Assembly: GCA_016793065.1 (NCBI GenBank)
Contig: JAEULV010000099.1
Span: 1 to 64,000, forward strand
Length of the DNA: 64,000 nucleotides
Direction: 5' to 3'
Origin: Hyphomicrobiaceae bacterium
GTDB taxonomy: Bacteria; Pseudomonadota; Alphaproteobacteria; Rhizobiales; Ancalomicrobiaceae
This document shows positions 44,082 to 52,840 of this stretch, in pieces. Made by a program: the position numbers and the translations under genes. A model generated the notes under the pieces. The model saw only the letters and a program-made list of their open reading frames with translations, was not told where the DNA came from and searched no databases. Within the stretch, counting starts at the first letter, position 1, and the number at the start of each line of letters is the position of its first letter.

Positions 44082-44235
44082 TGGAATACGGGCTCGCATC
44101 TTTCCCTTCTCCCGCACCGAAGGTGCCTCTTGGAGACCGGTGGCTCCAAGAGAGGGAGAAGGTGGCCGAAGGCCGGATAAGGGTTGAGGACGCAAGGCGC
44201 GTTGCGGGAAAACAGAATAAAATCAACCGCTTCTC
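44082..44235. repeat. REP-containing direct repeat, copy 1
   Basis: A block beginning TGGAATACGGGCTCGCATCT, containing a REP with an enlarged internal hairpin (CTCTTGGAGACCGGTGGCTCCAAGAG region), and ending AATAAAATCAACCGCTTCTC. It is related to the block at 44342. Confidence 0.8.
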
Positions 44236-44239
44236 TAGC

Positions 44240-44298
44240 CGCCCCCTCATCCGGCGCGTTCCGCGCCACCTTCTCCCCGTTGGGGAGAAGGGAGAGGT
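44240..44298. repeat. REP element, opposite orientation
   Basis: A single REP of the 9901 family in reverse orientation (CCCTCATCCGGCGCG, then CTTCTCCCCGTTGGGGAGAAG). It lies between the two direct repeat blocks. Confidence 0.8.
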
Positions 44299-44341
44299 GA
44301 CGATGTGGCGGGTGGCCCCTTCCACAAGCTGGCGCCCCCAG

Positions 44342-44463
44342 TGGAATACGGGCTCGCATCTTCCCCTTCTCCCGAGATCGGGAGAAGGTGGCCGAAGGCC
44401 GGATGAGGGTTAAAGGCGCAAGACAAGTTGCGCGCAAAGCCGAATAAAATCAATTACTTCTCA
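44342..44463. repeat. REP-containing direct repeat, copy 2
   Basis: A shorter relative of the block at 44082, sharing the 5' flank TGGAATACGGGCTCGCATCT, a REP with a short hairpin (CTTCTCCCGAGATCGGGAGAAG) and the 3' flank AATAAAATCAA. Apart from these repeats and the terminator, the 523-base gap from 44021 to 44543 holds no gene. Confidence 0.8.
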
Positions 44464-44473
44464 AGCCCCCCAA

Positions 44474-44513
44474 AAAAGCAAAAACGCCGCCCGGACCCGC
44501 CGGGCGGCGTTCT
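44474..44513 (-). terminator. Terminator of the giant GPR-like gene
   Basis: On the minus strand an 11-bp stem (ACGCCGCCCGG / CCGGGCGGCGT) is followed by TTTTTGCTTTTTT. It begins about 30 bases after the stop codon of the gene ending at 44544. Confidence 0.88.
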
Positions 44514-44543
44514 TGTCTCATCTCGACCGGCGGTCCGCCGGGA

Positions 44544-47500
44544 TCAGTCCAGCCGGCCGGCGGCGTGGGCGAGCATGGTGTAGACCTTGCCGGTATCGGA
44601 GGCGAGGTAGTTCTGGGTCAGATGGCCGTCGCGATCGGTGCGACGGATATCGTCGAGCAGGCCGTTGAAGTCGCCGATATAGCGGTCGACGGCGGCGCGG
44701 AACTCCATGTCGCGCTGATACTTGCGGCGGATTTCGTCGAAGGTGTTCTGACCCTGCAGCGTGTAGAGCCGACGGGTGAACACGTTCTTCTCACCGCGCT
44801 GGTAGCGGTCCCACAGGTCGAAGAACGCCTCGTTGTCGATCGCCCGGGCGATGTCGACCGAAAGCGCGTTGAGGCTTTCGACCACATGCCCCTGCGAACG
44901 CGCCGGTTCGCGGCTCGGCTCGGGCGCACGGATCGGCGCCGGAGCCAGTTCATCCCGCGAGGCGCGACGCAGCAGGTCGCTCATCCAGCCGCCACGCGGC
45001 GCTTCCGCCTCGCGCGCCGGCAGCGGCGGCTGCGGCGCCGGTTCGCGACGCGGCGGCTGCCGGTCGGCGTCGAGGTCGAACTCGAACGGCGCCGGGGCCG
45101 GACGGGCGGCCGGCGGCGGGGCCACCGGTCGACGCGGTTCCGGCATCGCCTCGGGACGACGGCCAAGCGGCATCATCGGCGGTTCCGGCAGGCGCTCGAC
45201 CGGACGGTCGGCAACCCGCTCCAGCGGCCGCGCCGCCGCCATGGCCGGGCGGGTGGCGTCGATGCTGGCCGACTGCTTGCCGACGATATCGGCAAGCTCC
45301 GTCAGGGCGCGAACCTGGTCCGACACCGCGCGCCGCAGCGTCGCCGTCTGCTCGGCGGTCTCCTTCGGCATCTCGATCACGCCACGACGCAGCTCCGAGC
45401 GGGTCTCTTCCAGCTCCGACTGCATCATCCGCGCCGCCTCGCGCATCCGCTCGGTCGCGTCGGCAAAGCGGGCGGTCGTCTCGGCGACGGCGCGGGTCAT
45501 CTCCGCGATCATCGCATCCTGCACCGCCTTCAGCTGTTCCGAGGCGCGCTGACCTTCCGAACCGGTCGAGGCGTGCATCTTTTCAAGCGTCGCCGCCACC
45601 GTCCGCGCCGCGTCATCGGCGCTGCGCGACAGGAGCGAGCCGAGCTCGCGGGCACGATCCTCGGCCGAGCCGAGCGTATCGCCGATCAGGCTGGCGAAGC
45701 CGCGCATCAGCGTGTCGACGCTCTCGGTCTTGTCGACCAGGTGCGTCGCCAGATCCTCGATCGAGCGGCGACGGGCGTCCAGCGTCTGCTCCAGCGCCCG
45801 GTTGGTGAGATCAAGCTGCCGGGCGCTGTCGCCAAGCCCCTTGGTCTGCGTGTCGAGCTGGCTGGTCAGCACGTTGATGTCGCCCAGCACGCCCTCGGCC
45901 ACGTCGCGCAGCACATGCACCTGCTCGGCCATGCGCGAGGTCGAGGCGTTGGTCTCGCCGACGGCGCGATCCACCAGCTGCGACACCTCGGTGGTCTGAT
46001 GCTCCAGCTTGTTCTCGATGGCGATCAGGCTGTCCGACGCCTGGTTGACGACCGACTGCAGCACCAGGCTCGACTGGGTCAGCCGCTCCAGCACGCCCGA
46101 CATGTCGCCGCGCAGGGTGGTGGCGGTATCGGTGATGGCGCGGGTCGCCTCCAGCCCCTGGCGGGCCAGCGTCTCCCCGAGCTCCCGACCCGAACGGTCG
46201 AGCGCATGGATCAGCACTTCGCGCGCCTGGTTGATCCGCGCGCCGAGATCGCCGGCGCGGGTTTCCAGGTTGGCGATCAGCGTGCCGCCTTGGCTGTCCA
46301 GCAGCTCGGCCAGTTCGCGGGTCGCCCGCTCGACCTCGCCGGTAACGGCCTGCGACCGGCCGACCAGCACGTCCTCGACATGGCCGGCGACTTCAGCCAG
46401 CGCGGCGCGGGCCCGTTCGCTCTCGGCGACGATGCGATCCGCGCCCTGGGTGAGCGACAGATCGAGGCTCTGGCGAGCCGCTTCCGCCTCGCCGACGAGG
46501 CGGGCCGCCCCGGCGCCGAGGCCGTTGAGCACCTGATCGCGGGCACTGCCGGCCTCGGTCGCCAGTCTGGCGGAGGCCCCGACAATGGCGTCGACCAAAG
46601 CACGCGTCACCGTGTCGGCACGGTTGACCAGCACCTCCGCCCCTTCGCCAAGCCCGGCGAGCAGCGTCGAGCGCGCCTGTTCGGCATTGTCGACCAGCTT
46701 GCCCGAGGCATCGCCGAGCACCTGGGTCAGCGTATCGCGAGCCAGCTCGGCATCGCTGATCAGCTTGCCCGACGCGCTGCCAAGCACCTGGGCCAGCGTA
46801 TCGCGCGCCAGCGCGGCATCGCCGATCAGCTTGTCGGAAGCGCTGCCAAGGGTGTCGGTCAGCGTCGCCCGAGCCTGACCGGCATCGGCGATCAGCTTGA
46901 TCGAAGCCTCGTCGAGCGCGCTCACCAGCATCGAACGCACCCGGTCACCCTCGCCCACCACCCGATCGGCGGCGGTCTCGAGCGAACCGACCAGCGAATT
47001 GCGCATCTCCTCGCCCTTGGCGACGATCTCGCGCGACTTCTCCGCCAGCGCCGAGATCAGGATCTGCCGCGCCCGGTCGGTTTCGACGCCAAGCGCCTGG
47101 GCAATCGCGCCCATGCGGTTCTGCATTAGGTTTTCGAGTTCGGTCGTCCGGGCGCCGAGCGTGTCGGCGACTTCCAGCACCTTCGAGCCGAGCGTCACGT
47201 TCAGTTCGGCGACGCGGTCGGTCAGGGTATCGCTGACCAGTCGGGTCTTGGCTTCCAGCGTCTCGCCCACTTCCGACATCCGGCTGTCGAATGCGGCGGT
47301 CATCGCCGTCTGGCCGGTGACGAAGGCGCTGGCGATCTCGCGGGTGCGCTCGATCAGCGTTTCCGAGATATGGCGGGCGCGGGCGTCCAGCGCCTGGTCG
47401 ATCTTGGCCGTGCGGGTTTCCAGCGTCGAGGTCAAGAGGTCGGTGCGCTCGGCGAAGGTGTCGGTCAAGCCCTCGATCCGGGTGCCGACCGTGGTGCCGA

Positions 47501-50390
47501 ACTGCTCGGCCCGCTCCGCCAGCATCGCGGCGATATCGTCGGCCTTGGTGCCGAGCGACATGCCGAACGACGCCAGGCGATCGTCGAGCACTTCCGACAT
47601 GGCGTCGGTGCGGGCGCCGATCGTCGACGACAGGATCGCGGTGCGTTCGGCAATGGCGTCGGCCAGCTCGTCGGTCTTGTCCGACAGCGTCCGCTCCACC
47701 GCGCCGAGGCGGTTGTCGATCAGCTCGCGCATCTCGGCGGTACGATCGCCCAGCGTGCCGACCAGCGTCGAGGCGCGGTTGTTGACGATGTCGTCGAGCA
47801 CCTTGATGTTGTCGGCCAGCCCCGCCTCGATCTCCTTGCCACGGGTGGCGATGGTATCGGCCACCGACGCGCCGACGGCGCTGATGTCGGCGGTGATGGC
47901 ATCGCCGCGCGCGCCGACCAGTCGCGCCATTTCGGCGCTGGCCTGGGCAAGCCGGGTGGCGATCTCGACCGAACGGTTGGTCAGCGCCTCGGACACCTCG
48001 ATCGAGGTCGAGGCCAGCTGGCCCTTGAGGTTTTCGGTCTGGTCCTGGATCAGCGTCGACAGGTTGCGGCCGCCCTCGGCCAGCCGCTCTTCCAGCTCGG
48101 CGCCCTGCACCGTGATCGAGTCGTAGATGCGGTCGCCGGTGATCGACAGGCGGTTGGCGAGTTCGCCGCCGCGCGTCGAAATCGTCTCGGCGATGCGCGT
48201 GCCGGTCTCGTCGAGCTTTTCGGTGATCTCCGAGCCGCGCAGGCTGAGATCGACGACCAGCGATTCGCCGGTGCCCTTGAGCGCGTCCGACACCTCGCGG
48301 GTGCGCTGGTCGAGCGTGTCGACGATCTGCGTGCCGGTGGCGGTGATCGACGACACCACTTCGTGGGCGCGATGGATGAAGGTCTCGGACAGTTCGGCGC
48401 CGGCGCGGTTCAGCGCCTCGGTGACCTCGCCGCCGCGCAGCGTGATCGTCTCGACGATCTCGCCCGAGGTACGGGTCAGCGTCTCGTCGATCTGGGCCGA
48501 ACGGTCGCGCAGGGTCTCGGTGACCTCGGTGGCGCGACGGGTGATCGTGTCGGAAACCGCCATGCCGGTCGCCGTCAGGGTCTCGTTGATCTCCGCTCCG
48601 CGCGTCGCCAGCGTCGACGTGACGACCGCGCCGGTATTGGCCAGCGTGTCGTTGATCTCGGCACCGCGCGCCGCCAGCGTCTCGGCCACATTGGCGCCGG
48701 TCCGGGCCAGCGTGTCGTTGATCTCGCCGCCACGGCTGGCGATCGTCTCGGCGACGCGGGTGCCGGTGGAGGCCAGGGTGTCGTTGATCTCGGTACCACG
48801 GATCGCGATGGTCTCGGCGACATTCGAGCCGGTCGCGGCCAGCGTGTCGTTGATCTCGGTGCCGCGGCTGGCAATGGTCTCGGCGACGCGCGTGCCGGTC
48901 GAGGCGATCGTGTCGTTGATCTCGGTGCCGCGGATCGCGATGGTCTCGGCAACGGTCGCGCCCGTCGCGGCCAGCGTGTCGTTGATCTCGGTGCCGCGGA
49001 TGGCGATGGTCTCGGCGACCGTCGCGCCCGTCGCGGCAAGCGTGTCGTTCAACTCGGCGCCGCGCGCCGCCAGCGTGTCGGCGACCTTGATGCCGGTCGA
49101 GGCCAGCGTGTCGTTGAGTTCGGTGCCGCGCGAGGCCAGCGTCTCAACCAGCGAGGAGCCCGTATTGGCGATGGTGTCGTTGATCTCGTTGCCCTTGGCG
49201 GCCAGCGTCTCGGTCACCTCGCGCCCGGTCGACGACAGCCGGTCGACCACTTCCGTGCCGCGCTCGGTGATGCTCGACACCATGGTGCTGGCGGCGACGG
49301 TGATCGCCGACGTCATCTCGTCGCCCTTCGATCCGACCGAGGTGGTCAACCGATTGGTCGCTTCATCGACGGAGGTCACGATCCGCTCGCGCGTTTCACG
49401 CAGTTCGTTGGCGAGCGTGTCGTGCGCGCCGCTGATCGACGAGCGCACCCGCTCGGCATTATTGATGATCGCTTCGCGCTGGGTGACCAGTTCCTCGATC
49501 AGGCTGCGGATGCGCACTTCGTTGTCGCCATAGGCCCGCTCGAGCGACGACACTTCGTTGTGAACCAGCACCTCGAGTTCGCTGGCGCGCGACAGCGCCC
49601 GCTCGATGCCGTCGCCCATGGCCGCGACCTCGCGGCGAATGGCCTGACCGACATTGACCACGGTCTCACGCGCCACTGCTTCCGGCTCGGCCAGGCGCAG
49701 GGCCACTTCCGCCATCGACCGCGCCTTCAGCGACAGGTCGTTCGACCGCCAGATCATGCCGGCAATCGCGTAGAACAGGAACACCGGCGCGACGATCGCC
49801 ACCGCCGCCCAAACGATCGCCGGATTGGCCACGACGCCGAGAACCGAATCCGACGCGCCGATCAGCGCGCCGTGCGAAATCCAGGCGAGCCAACCGCCAA
49901 CGGCGACCCAGAGGATCGAGGCAAACATTGCCACCGTATAGGGCGTGCCGGCCGGGCGGCGCTGCAGCGCATAGACCAGATCGCCGACCGCCGAGGCACG
50001 GTCGTCATTGGCGGCCGGACGCGGCGGCACCGGGCGGGCCGGCTCGGCCGTGGCGGTCGACGGCGCAGCAGGGGCAGGCTGCGCCGCCGGTTGCGCGCCG
50101 GCAGCCGCGCCGCCCGCCATGCCCGGCAGGGTCGAAACCGCCTGCTCGACGGCGGCAAGCACCTCGGCATCAAGCTGCACCGATGCCTTCTTGGCCGGGG
50201 CCTTCGGCGCCTCGATCGTTGCCTTTGGCTTCTCGAACAGGTCGCCCGCCGGATCTTCCGCCGTCATGTCCTTCATGATCAGGCTGTCGCTACCCGGGTT
50301 CGGCCCGCCGAATTCGAGCTTCAGCGCTTCCTCGACGGCCGAGAGGGCTGCTTCGGTCGGGTCAGTCGCCTTGTTCGGAGTCATAGCCAT
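44544..50390 (-). CDS. Giant coiled-coil membrane protein, growth pole ring (GPR/RgsE)-like
   Basis: A 1,948-residue protein. Residues 1-150 are disordered and Ala/Pro-rich. Two membrane spans follow (VAMFASILWVAVGGWLAWIS and VWAAVAIVAPVFLFYAIAGM). About 1,400 residues of apolipoprotein-like amphipathic helix come next, with ten near-perfect 22-residue units (ATGATVAETIAIRGTEINDT type). A Pro-rich linker and a conserved C-terminal domain (YQRGEKNVFTRRLYTLQGQN) end it. Agrobacterium GPR and Sinorhizobium RgsE have this size and architecture and organise polar growth. The assignment rests on architecture, not alignment. The start at 50390 (MAMTPNKA) has a weak site; ATG 50384 is close. Confidence 0.82.
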   Translation of the reverse strand: MAMTPNKATDPTEAALSAVEEALKLEFGGPNPGSDSLIMKDMTAEDPAGDLFEKPKATIEAPKAPAKKASVQLDAEVLAAVEQAVSTLPGMAGGAAAGAQPAAQPAPAAPSTATAEPARPVPPRPAANDDRASAVGDLVYALQRRPAGTPYTVAMFASILWVAVGGWLAWISHGALIGASDSVLGVVANPAIVWAAVAIVAPVFLFYAIAGMIWRSNDLSLKARSMAEVALRLAEPEAVARETVVNVGQAIRREVAAMGDGIERALSRASELEVLVHNEVSSLERAYGDNEVRIRSLIEELVTQREAIINNAERVRSSISGAHDTLANELRETRERIVTSVDEATNRLTTSVGSKGDEMTSAITVAASTMVSSITERGTEVVDRLSSTGREVTETLAAKGNEINDTIANTGSSLVETLASRGTELNDTLASTGIKVADTLAARGAELNDTLAATGATVAETIAIRGTEINDTLAATGATVAETIAIRGTEINDTIASTGTRVAETIASRGTEINDTLAATGSNVAETIAIRGTEINDTLASTGTRVAETIASRGGEINDTLARTGANVAETLAARGAEINDTLANTGAVVTSTLATRGAEINETLTATGMAVSDTITRRATEVTETLRDRSAQIDETLTRTSGEIVETITLRGGEVTEALNRAGAELSETFIHRAHEVVSSITATGTQIVDTLDQRTREVSDALKGTGESLVVDLSLRGSEITEKLDETGTRIAETISTRGGELANRLSITGDRIYDSITVQGAELEERLAEGGRNLSTLIQDQTENLKGQLASTSIEVSEALTNRSVEIATRLAQASAEMARLVGARGDAITADISAVGASVADTIATRGKEIEAGLADNIKVLDDIVNNRASTLVGTLGDRTAEMRELIDNRLGAVERTLSDKTDELADAIAERTAILSSTIGARTDAMSEVLDDRLASFGMSLGTKADDIAAMLAERAEQFGTTVGTRIEGLTDTFAERTDLLTSTLETRTAKIDQALDARARHISETLIERTREIASAFVTGQTAMTAAFDSRMSEVGETLEAKTRLVSDTLTDRVAELNVTLGSKVLEVADTLGARTTELENLMQNRMGAIAQALGVETDRARQILISALAEKSREIVAKGEEMRNSLVGSLETAADRVVGEGDRVRSMLVSALDEASIKLIADAGQARATLTDTLGSASDKLIGDAALARDTLAQVLGSASGKLISDAELARDTLTQVLGDASGKLVDNAEQARSTLLAGLGEGAEVLVNRADTVTRALVDAIVGASARLATEAGSARDQVLNGLGAGAARLVGEAEAARQSLDLSLTQGADRIVAESERARAALAEVAGHVEDVLVGRSQAVTGEVERATRELAELLDSQGGTLIANLETRAGDLGARINQAREVLIHALDRSGRELGETLARQGLEATRAITDTATTLRGDMSGVLERLTQSSLVLQSVVNQASDSLIAIENKLEHQTTEVSQLVDRAVGETNASTSRMAEQVHVLRDVAEGVLGDINVLTSQLDTQTKGLGDSARQLDLTNRALEQTLDARRRSIEDLATHLVDKTESVDTLMRGFASLIGDTLGSAEDRARELGSLLSRSADDAARTVAATLEKMHASTGSEGQRASEQLKAVQDAMIAEMTRAVAETTARFADATERMREAARMMQSELEETRSELRRGVIEMPKETAEQTATLRRAVSDQVRALTELADIVGKQSASIDATRPAMAAARPLERVADRPVERLPEPPMMPLGRRPEAMPEPRRPVAPPPAARPAPAPFEFDLDADRQPPRREPAPQPPLPAREAEAPRGGWMSDLLRRASRDELAPAPIRAPEPSREPARSQGHVVESLNALSVDIARAIDNEAFFDLWDRYQRGEKNVFTRRLYTLQGQNTFDEIRRKYQRDMEFRAAVDRYIGDFNGLLDDIRRTDRDGHLTQNYLASDTGKVYTMLAHAAGRLD
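48544..49203 (-). repeat. Ten tandem 66-bp coding repeats in the GPR-like gene
   Basis: Ten consecutive 22-codon units encode variants of A-x-RG-x-E-I/L-NDTLA-x-TG-x-x-VAET. Units 4, 5 and 7 are nearly identical also in DNA. Degenerate 22-mers continue on both sides, with a second good set near 46680-46880 (SASGKLISDAELARDTLTQ). The units are within one frame and give amphipathic helix turns. Confidence 0.85.
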
Positions 50391-51063
50391 GGTCTTCACA
50401 AGCCTCGGGTCACAACACTGCCGCATCGGACATCAGTCAGGGTCCCCGTCTGACCGACGCCCGTCACTCAACTGTTAAACTACCGTCCACAACCGCCCGA
50501 GCTTCGATACTCGGGCAGCGATCTGTTAACCATGTGTACCGGATTGGCACAGTTCGGAACACATGATCCCAGAATTTCATGTCCGCATGGTAATGGCACA
50601 TTAACGATCATGAAACAGGTGTGTTTCACATTCCGCAAACAGGGTTAACGCCCGTCAATCATTCCGCGTCCCCTGCCCTTCGGGAAGCGCCGCGACGGCA
50701 GGCAGGGCCGGATCGACGCCTGAACGCTGTTTCGATCGATCAAACGCCCCCTCGCGCCGCCGAACCGACCCGCCGACCGCCGTCTGCCGAAACGTGAACG
50801 CAGCGCCGGGCGGCTTGCGGCGCCACGCAAATTCGCGGATCGGCATTGCCGCCGGCCGTGGCTCCATCCACAGCATATTTCGCCCCGCCGCCCGTGCTCG
50901 CCGGCATTCTCGCCCCATCGGAACGCCTTTCCGGCCGAATCGGTCGATTGACTCGCTTTAAATCGATTCATAATGTGGCTTAACTTCATCTTATCCGGCC
51001 GCTGCTAGGGTTTCGGCATCGACGACCGGGGAGCAACCCCGGCGGGAAAGGGACGCGAAAATC
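50391..51063. promoter_or_regulatory. Divergent intergenic region between GPR-like and HPt genes
   Basis: A 673-base gap with no gene. The parts next to each start are AT-richer, consistent with promoters. Near the HPt gene, TTAACTTCATCTTAT (50980-50994) is one mismatch from the CtrA consensus TTAA-N7-TTAA. Near the GPR-like gene there are TTAAC half-sites at about 50525 and 50600. The middle (about 50660-50930) is GC-rich and unexplained. Confidence 0.4.
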
Positions 51064-51453
51064 ATGATGATGACCTCGACCGCACCGAACGGCGAACCGA
51101 TGATGCCGCTGAACCTGACGCCCGAGCGCGCCAACCGCCCGGTCGATCTGGTGCACCTGTCGCGCCATACCTTCGGCGATCGCAATCTCGAACGCGAGGT
51201 GCTGGCCCTGTTCCTGCGCCAGTCGCGCCAGTGCATCGCCAGGCTGAAGGCCGGTCCCGCCAGCGACGACCGCCGCATCGTCGCCCACACCATCAAGGGT
51301 TCGGCCCGTGGCATCGGCGCCTGGCGCGTCGCCGAAATCGCCGGCGAGGTCGAAGCCAACGCCGCCGAGGACGGCGTCGCCACCCTCGTTGCCGAACTCG
51401 ACCGGGCGATCGGCGACACCAACGGCTTCATCGAGGGTCTGCTGGTCGGCTGA
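51064..51453 (+). CDS. HPt domain protein
   Basis: A 129-residue protein with a single histidine phosphotransfer domain. The phosphorylatable His is H75 in VAHTIKGSARGIGAWRVAEI. The rest is a four-helix bundle with no kinase or receiver part. Free HPt proteins relay phosphate between hybrid kinases and response regulators. The partner is not in this window. A CtrA-like box lies 70 bases upstream. The start at 51064 precedes two further ATG codons. Confidence 0.87.
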   Translation: MMMTSTAPNGEPMMPLNLTPERANRPVDLVHLSRHTFGDRNLEREVLALFLRQSRQCIARLKAGPASDDRRIVAHTIKGSARGIGAWRVAEIAGEVEANAAEDGVATLVAELDRAIGDTNGFIEGLLVG

Positions 51454-51668
51454 CGCGGCCGCACCATCCAGCGCGATCCCGCCCGTCGGCTCTCGCCAGG
51501 CGTCGGCACGGACCTGTCCTCGCTGCCGGCGCGGGGCAGAAGCGACAACGCGACGCTTGACCTCTTCACCGTTTCGGCTATGTCGGCGGAGACCTTTCAT
51601 GCCCCGGCCCCGGACGCTCGACGCGTGGCCGCAAGGCGGGTAGCCACGACCGGAGCGACGAGACGGCC

Positions 51669-51989
51669 ATGCCCAAGATCAATTTCATCACCTTCGACGG
51701 CGCCACCCATACGGTCGAGGCCGAAGTCGGCTCCTCCGTGATGGAAGCGGCGATCCGCAACATGATCCCGGGCATCGAGGCCGAATGCGGCGGCGCCTGC
51801 GCCTGCGCCACCTGCCACGTCTATGTCGACGACGCCTGGGTCGGCCCCACCGGCTCGCCCCAGCCGATGGAGGAAGACATGCTCGACTTCGCCTATGACG
51901 TGAAGCCGAACTCCCGCCTCTCCTGCCAGATCAAGCTCACCGCCGACCTCGACGGCCTCACCGTCAACGTCCCGGAACGCCAGGCCTGA
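51669..51989 (+). CDS. 2Fe-2S ferredoxin (adrenodoxin type)
   Basis: A 106-residue ferredoxin with the cysteine pattern C40-x5-C46-x2-C49-x36-C86 ([17 protein letters not shown], then LSCQIKL). An additional Cys at 44 is usual for the adrenodoxin/FdxB group. Such ferredoxins serve Fe-S assembly, P450 or Rieske oxygenases. The 215 bases before it hold no clear gene. It is a monocistronic gene. Confidence 0.93.
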   Translation: MPKINFITFDGATHTVEAEVGSSVMEAAIRNMIPGIEAECGGACACATCHVYVDDAWVGPTGSPQPMEEDMLDFAYDVKPNSRLSCQIKLTADLDGLTVNVPERQA

Positions 51990-52228
51990 GGCAGTCTGGC
52001 GATCCACATTCGCGCCCGGGGACTGACGCAGCCAACACCGCCGTCAGGTCTTCGAAGTTGTTGCCAACCCCATGCGGCTTGGCAACGACATCATGCGCCG
52101 CATGGCGCCCGCCCGAGTTGACCACTGACGCGACGCGCCAGCGGAATCCGCGAGAGCTTCGATTTCCAGCGCCTTGGGACGGAAGCCGCCGCCCCGCTGC
52201 CAGCGACGGCCGCACTCGCTCACCGGCA

Positions 52229-52516
52229 CTAGATCAATTCCGAAAAATCCCGCGCCGAGTGCAAAATTCTAATAATGACAATTCGATCTTCGTGAATTTC
52301 ATAAAAAATGACATAATCGTCAACTGGGCGACGACGTACGGTTCGACCAAAAGCAGAATTGATGACTTCATATCCATGGGGCGCATCGGCAATGGATTGT
52401 GCCTTGACGCGCAGCCGCTCGATATAGCTTCGCGCCCGCACCGGATTGTCGCGTGCGATGAACCGCGCGATCGAATTCAGATCCTGTGTGGCCGGCCTGG
52501 TAATGACAACCTTCAT
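52229..52516 (-). CDS. parE: ParE/RelE-type toxin
   Basis: A 95-residue protein of the ParE/RelE superfamily (KVVITRPATQDLNSIARFIA, RRRPVDDYVIFYEIHEDRIV, ILHSARDF). ParE toxins inhibit DNA gyrase. The ATG at 52516 follows the antitoxin stop codon by 4 bases with GAGG overlapping that stop. The local base composition is AT-richer than the surroundings, consistent with acquisition. Confidence 0.88.
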   Translation of the reverse strand: MKVVITRPATQDLNSIARFIARDNPVRARSYIERLRVKAQSIADAPHGYEVINSAFGRTVRRRPVDDYVIFYEIHEDRIVIIRILHSARDFSELI

Positions 52517-52520
52517 GCCC

Positions 52521-52784
52521 TCAAAGGTTGCCACCAACGTCCGATTTGATCAAGTGTTGTGCGGCATCAAAGGCGGCGTCCAGGTCCATCACCTCGCCTC
52601 GATCGGCCGCAGCCTGCCCCTCATGCAGGTCATCGAGGAAGACCCGCCTTTGCTCCAGGCGGATCTTGTCTCGGCGGATCAGGTCGCGAACATAATCGCT
52701 GGCATTGGCGTATTCTCCACTCTCGATGCGAGCCTGGACCCAGGTCCGCATCTGACCGGGCAAGGAGATGTTCATGGTCGCCAT
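52521..52784 (-). CDS. parD: ParD-type antitoxin
   Basis: An 87-residue antitoxin. The N-terminal ribbon-helix-helix (MNISLPGQMRTWVQARIESG, YANASDYVRDLIRRD) is the ParD DNA-binding domain, and the acidic C terminus (FLDDLHEGQAAADRGEVMD) wraps the toxin. The start at 52784 is chosen because the family begins near MxMNISLP. It is first in the parDE operon. Confidence 0.88.
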   Translation of the reverse strand: MATMNISLPGQMRTWVQARIESGEYANASDYVRDLIRRDKIRLEQRRVFLDDLHEGQAAADRGEVMDLDAAFDAAQHLIKSDVGGNL

Positions 52785-52840
52785 GATCGAGCCTTTCGAG
52801 CCACTCAACCATGGCATTCTTTGCCAAACTCTGCCAACAA

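Noticed and set aside
44565-47129. Long open frame (854 codons) on the plus strand opposite the GPR-like gene
   Set aside because: It is a shadow of the high-GC repetitive coding strand: composition is Arg/Gly/Leu/Ala-rich without domains, and the minus-strand frame has coherent helices, membrane spans and a terminator.
48544-49203. Regular repeats that might suggest a CRISPR array
   Set aside because: Units are 66 bases, contiguous, in frame, without variable spacers, and no cas gene is nearby.
47370-50453. Second long open frame (1,027 codons) opposite the GPR-like gene
   Set aside because: It is also a shadow frame. The GQRVVDLGAAxGDGLG-like repeats simply mirror the 66-bp coding repeats of the real gene.
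50544-50560. TTGGCAC resembling a sigma-54 -24 element near the GPR-like gene
   Set aside because: No GC dinucleotide follows at the correct 10-base distance.
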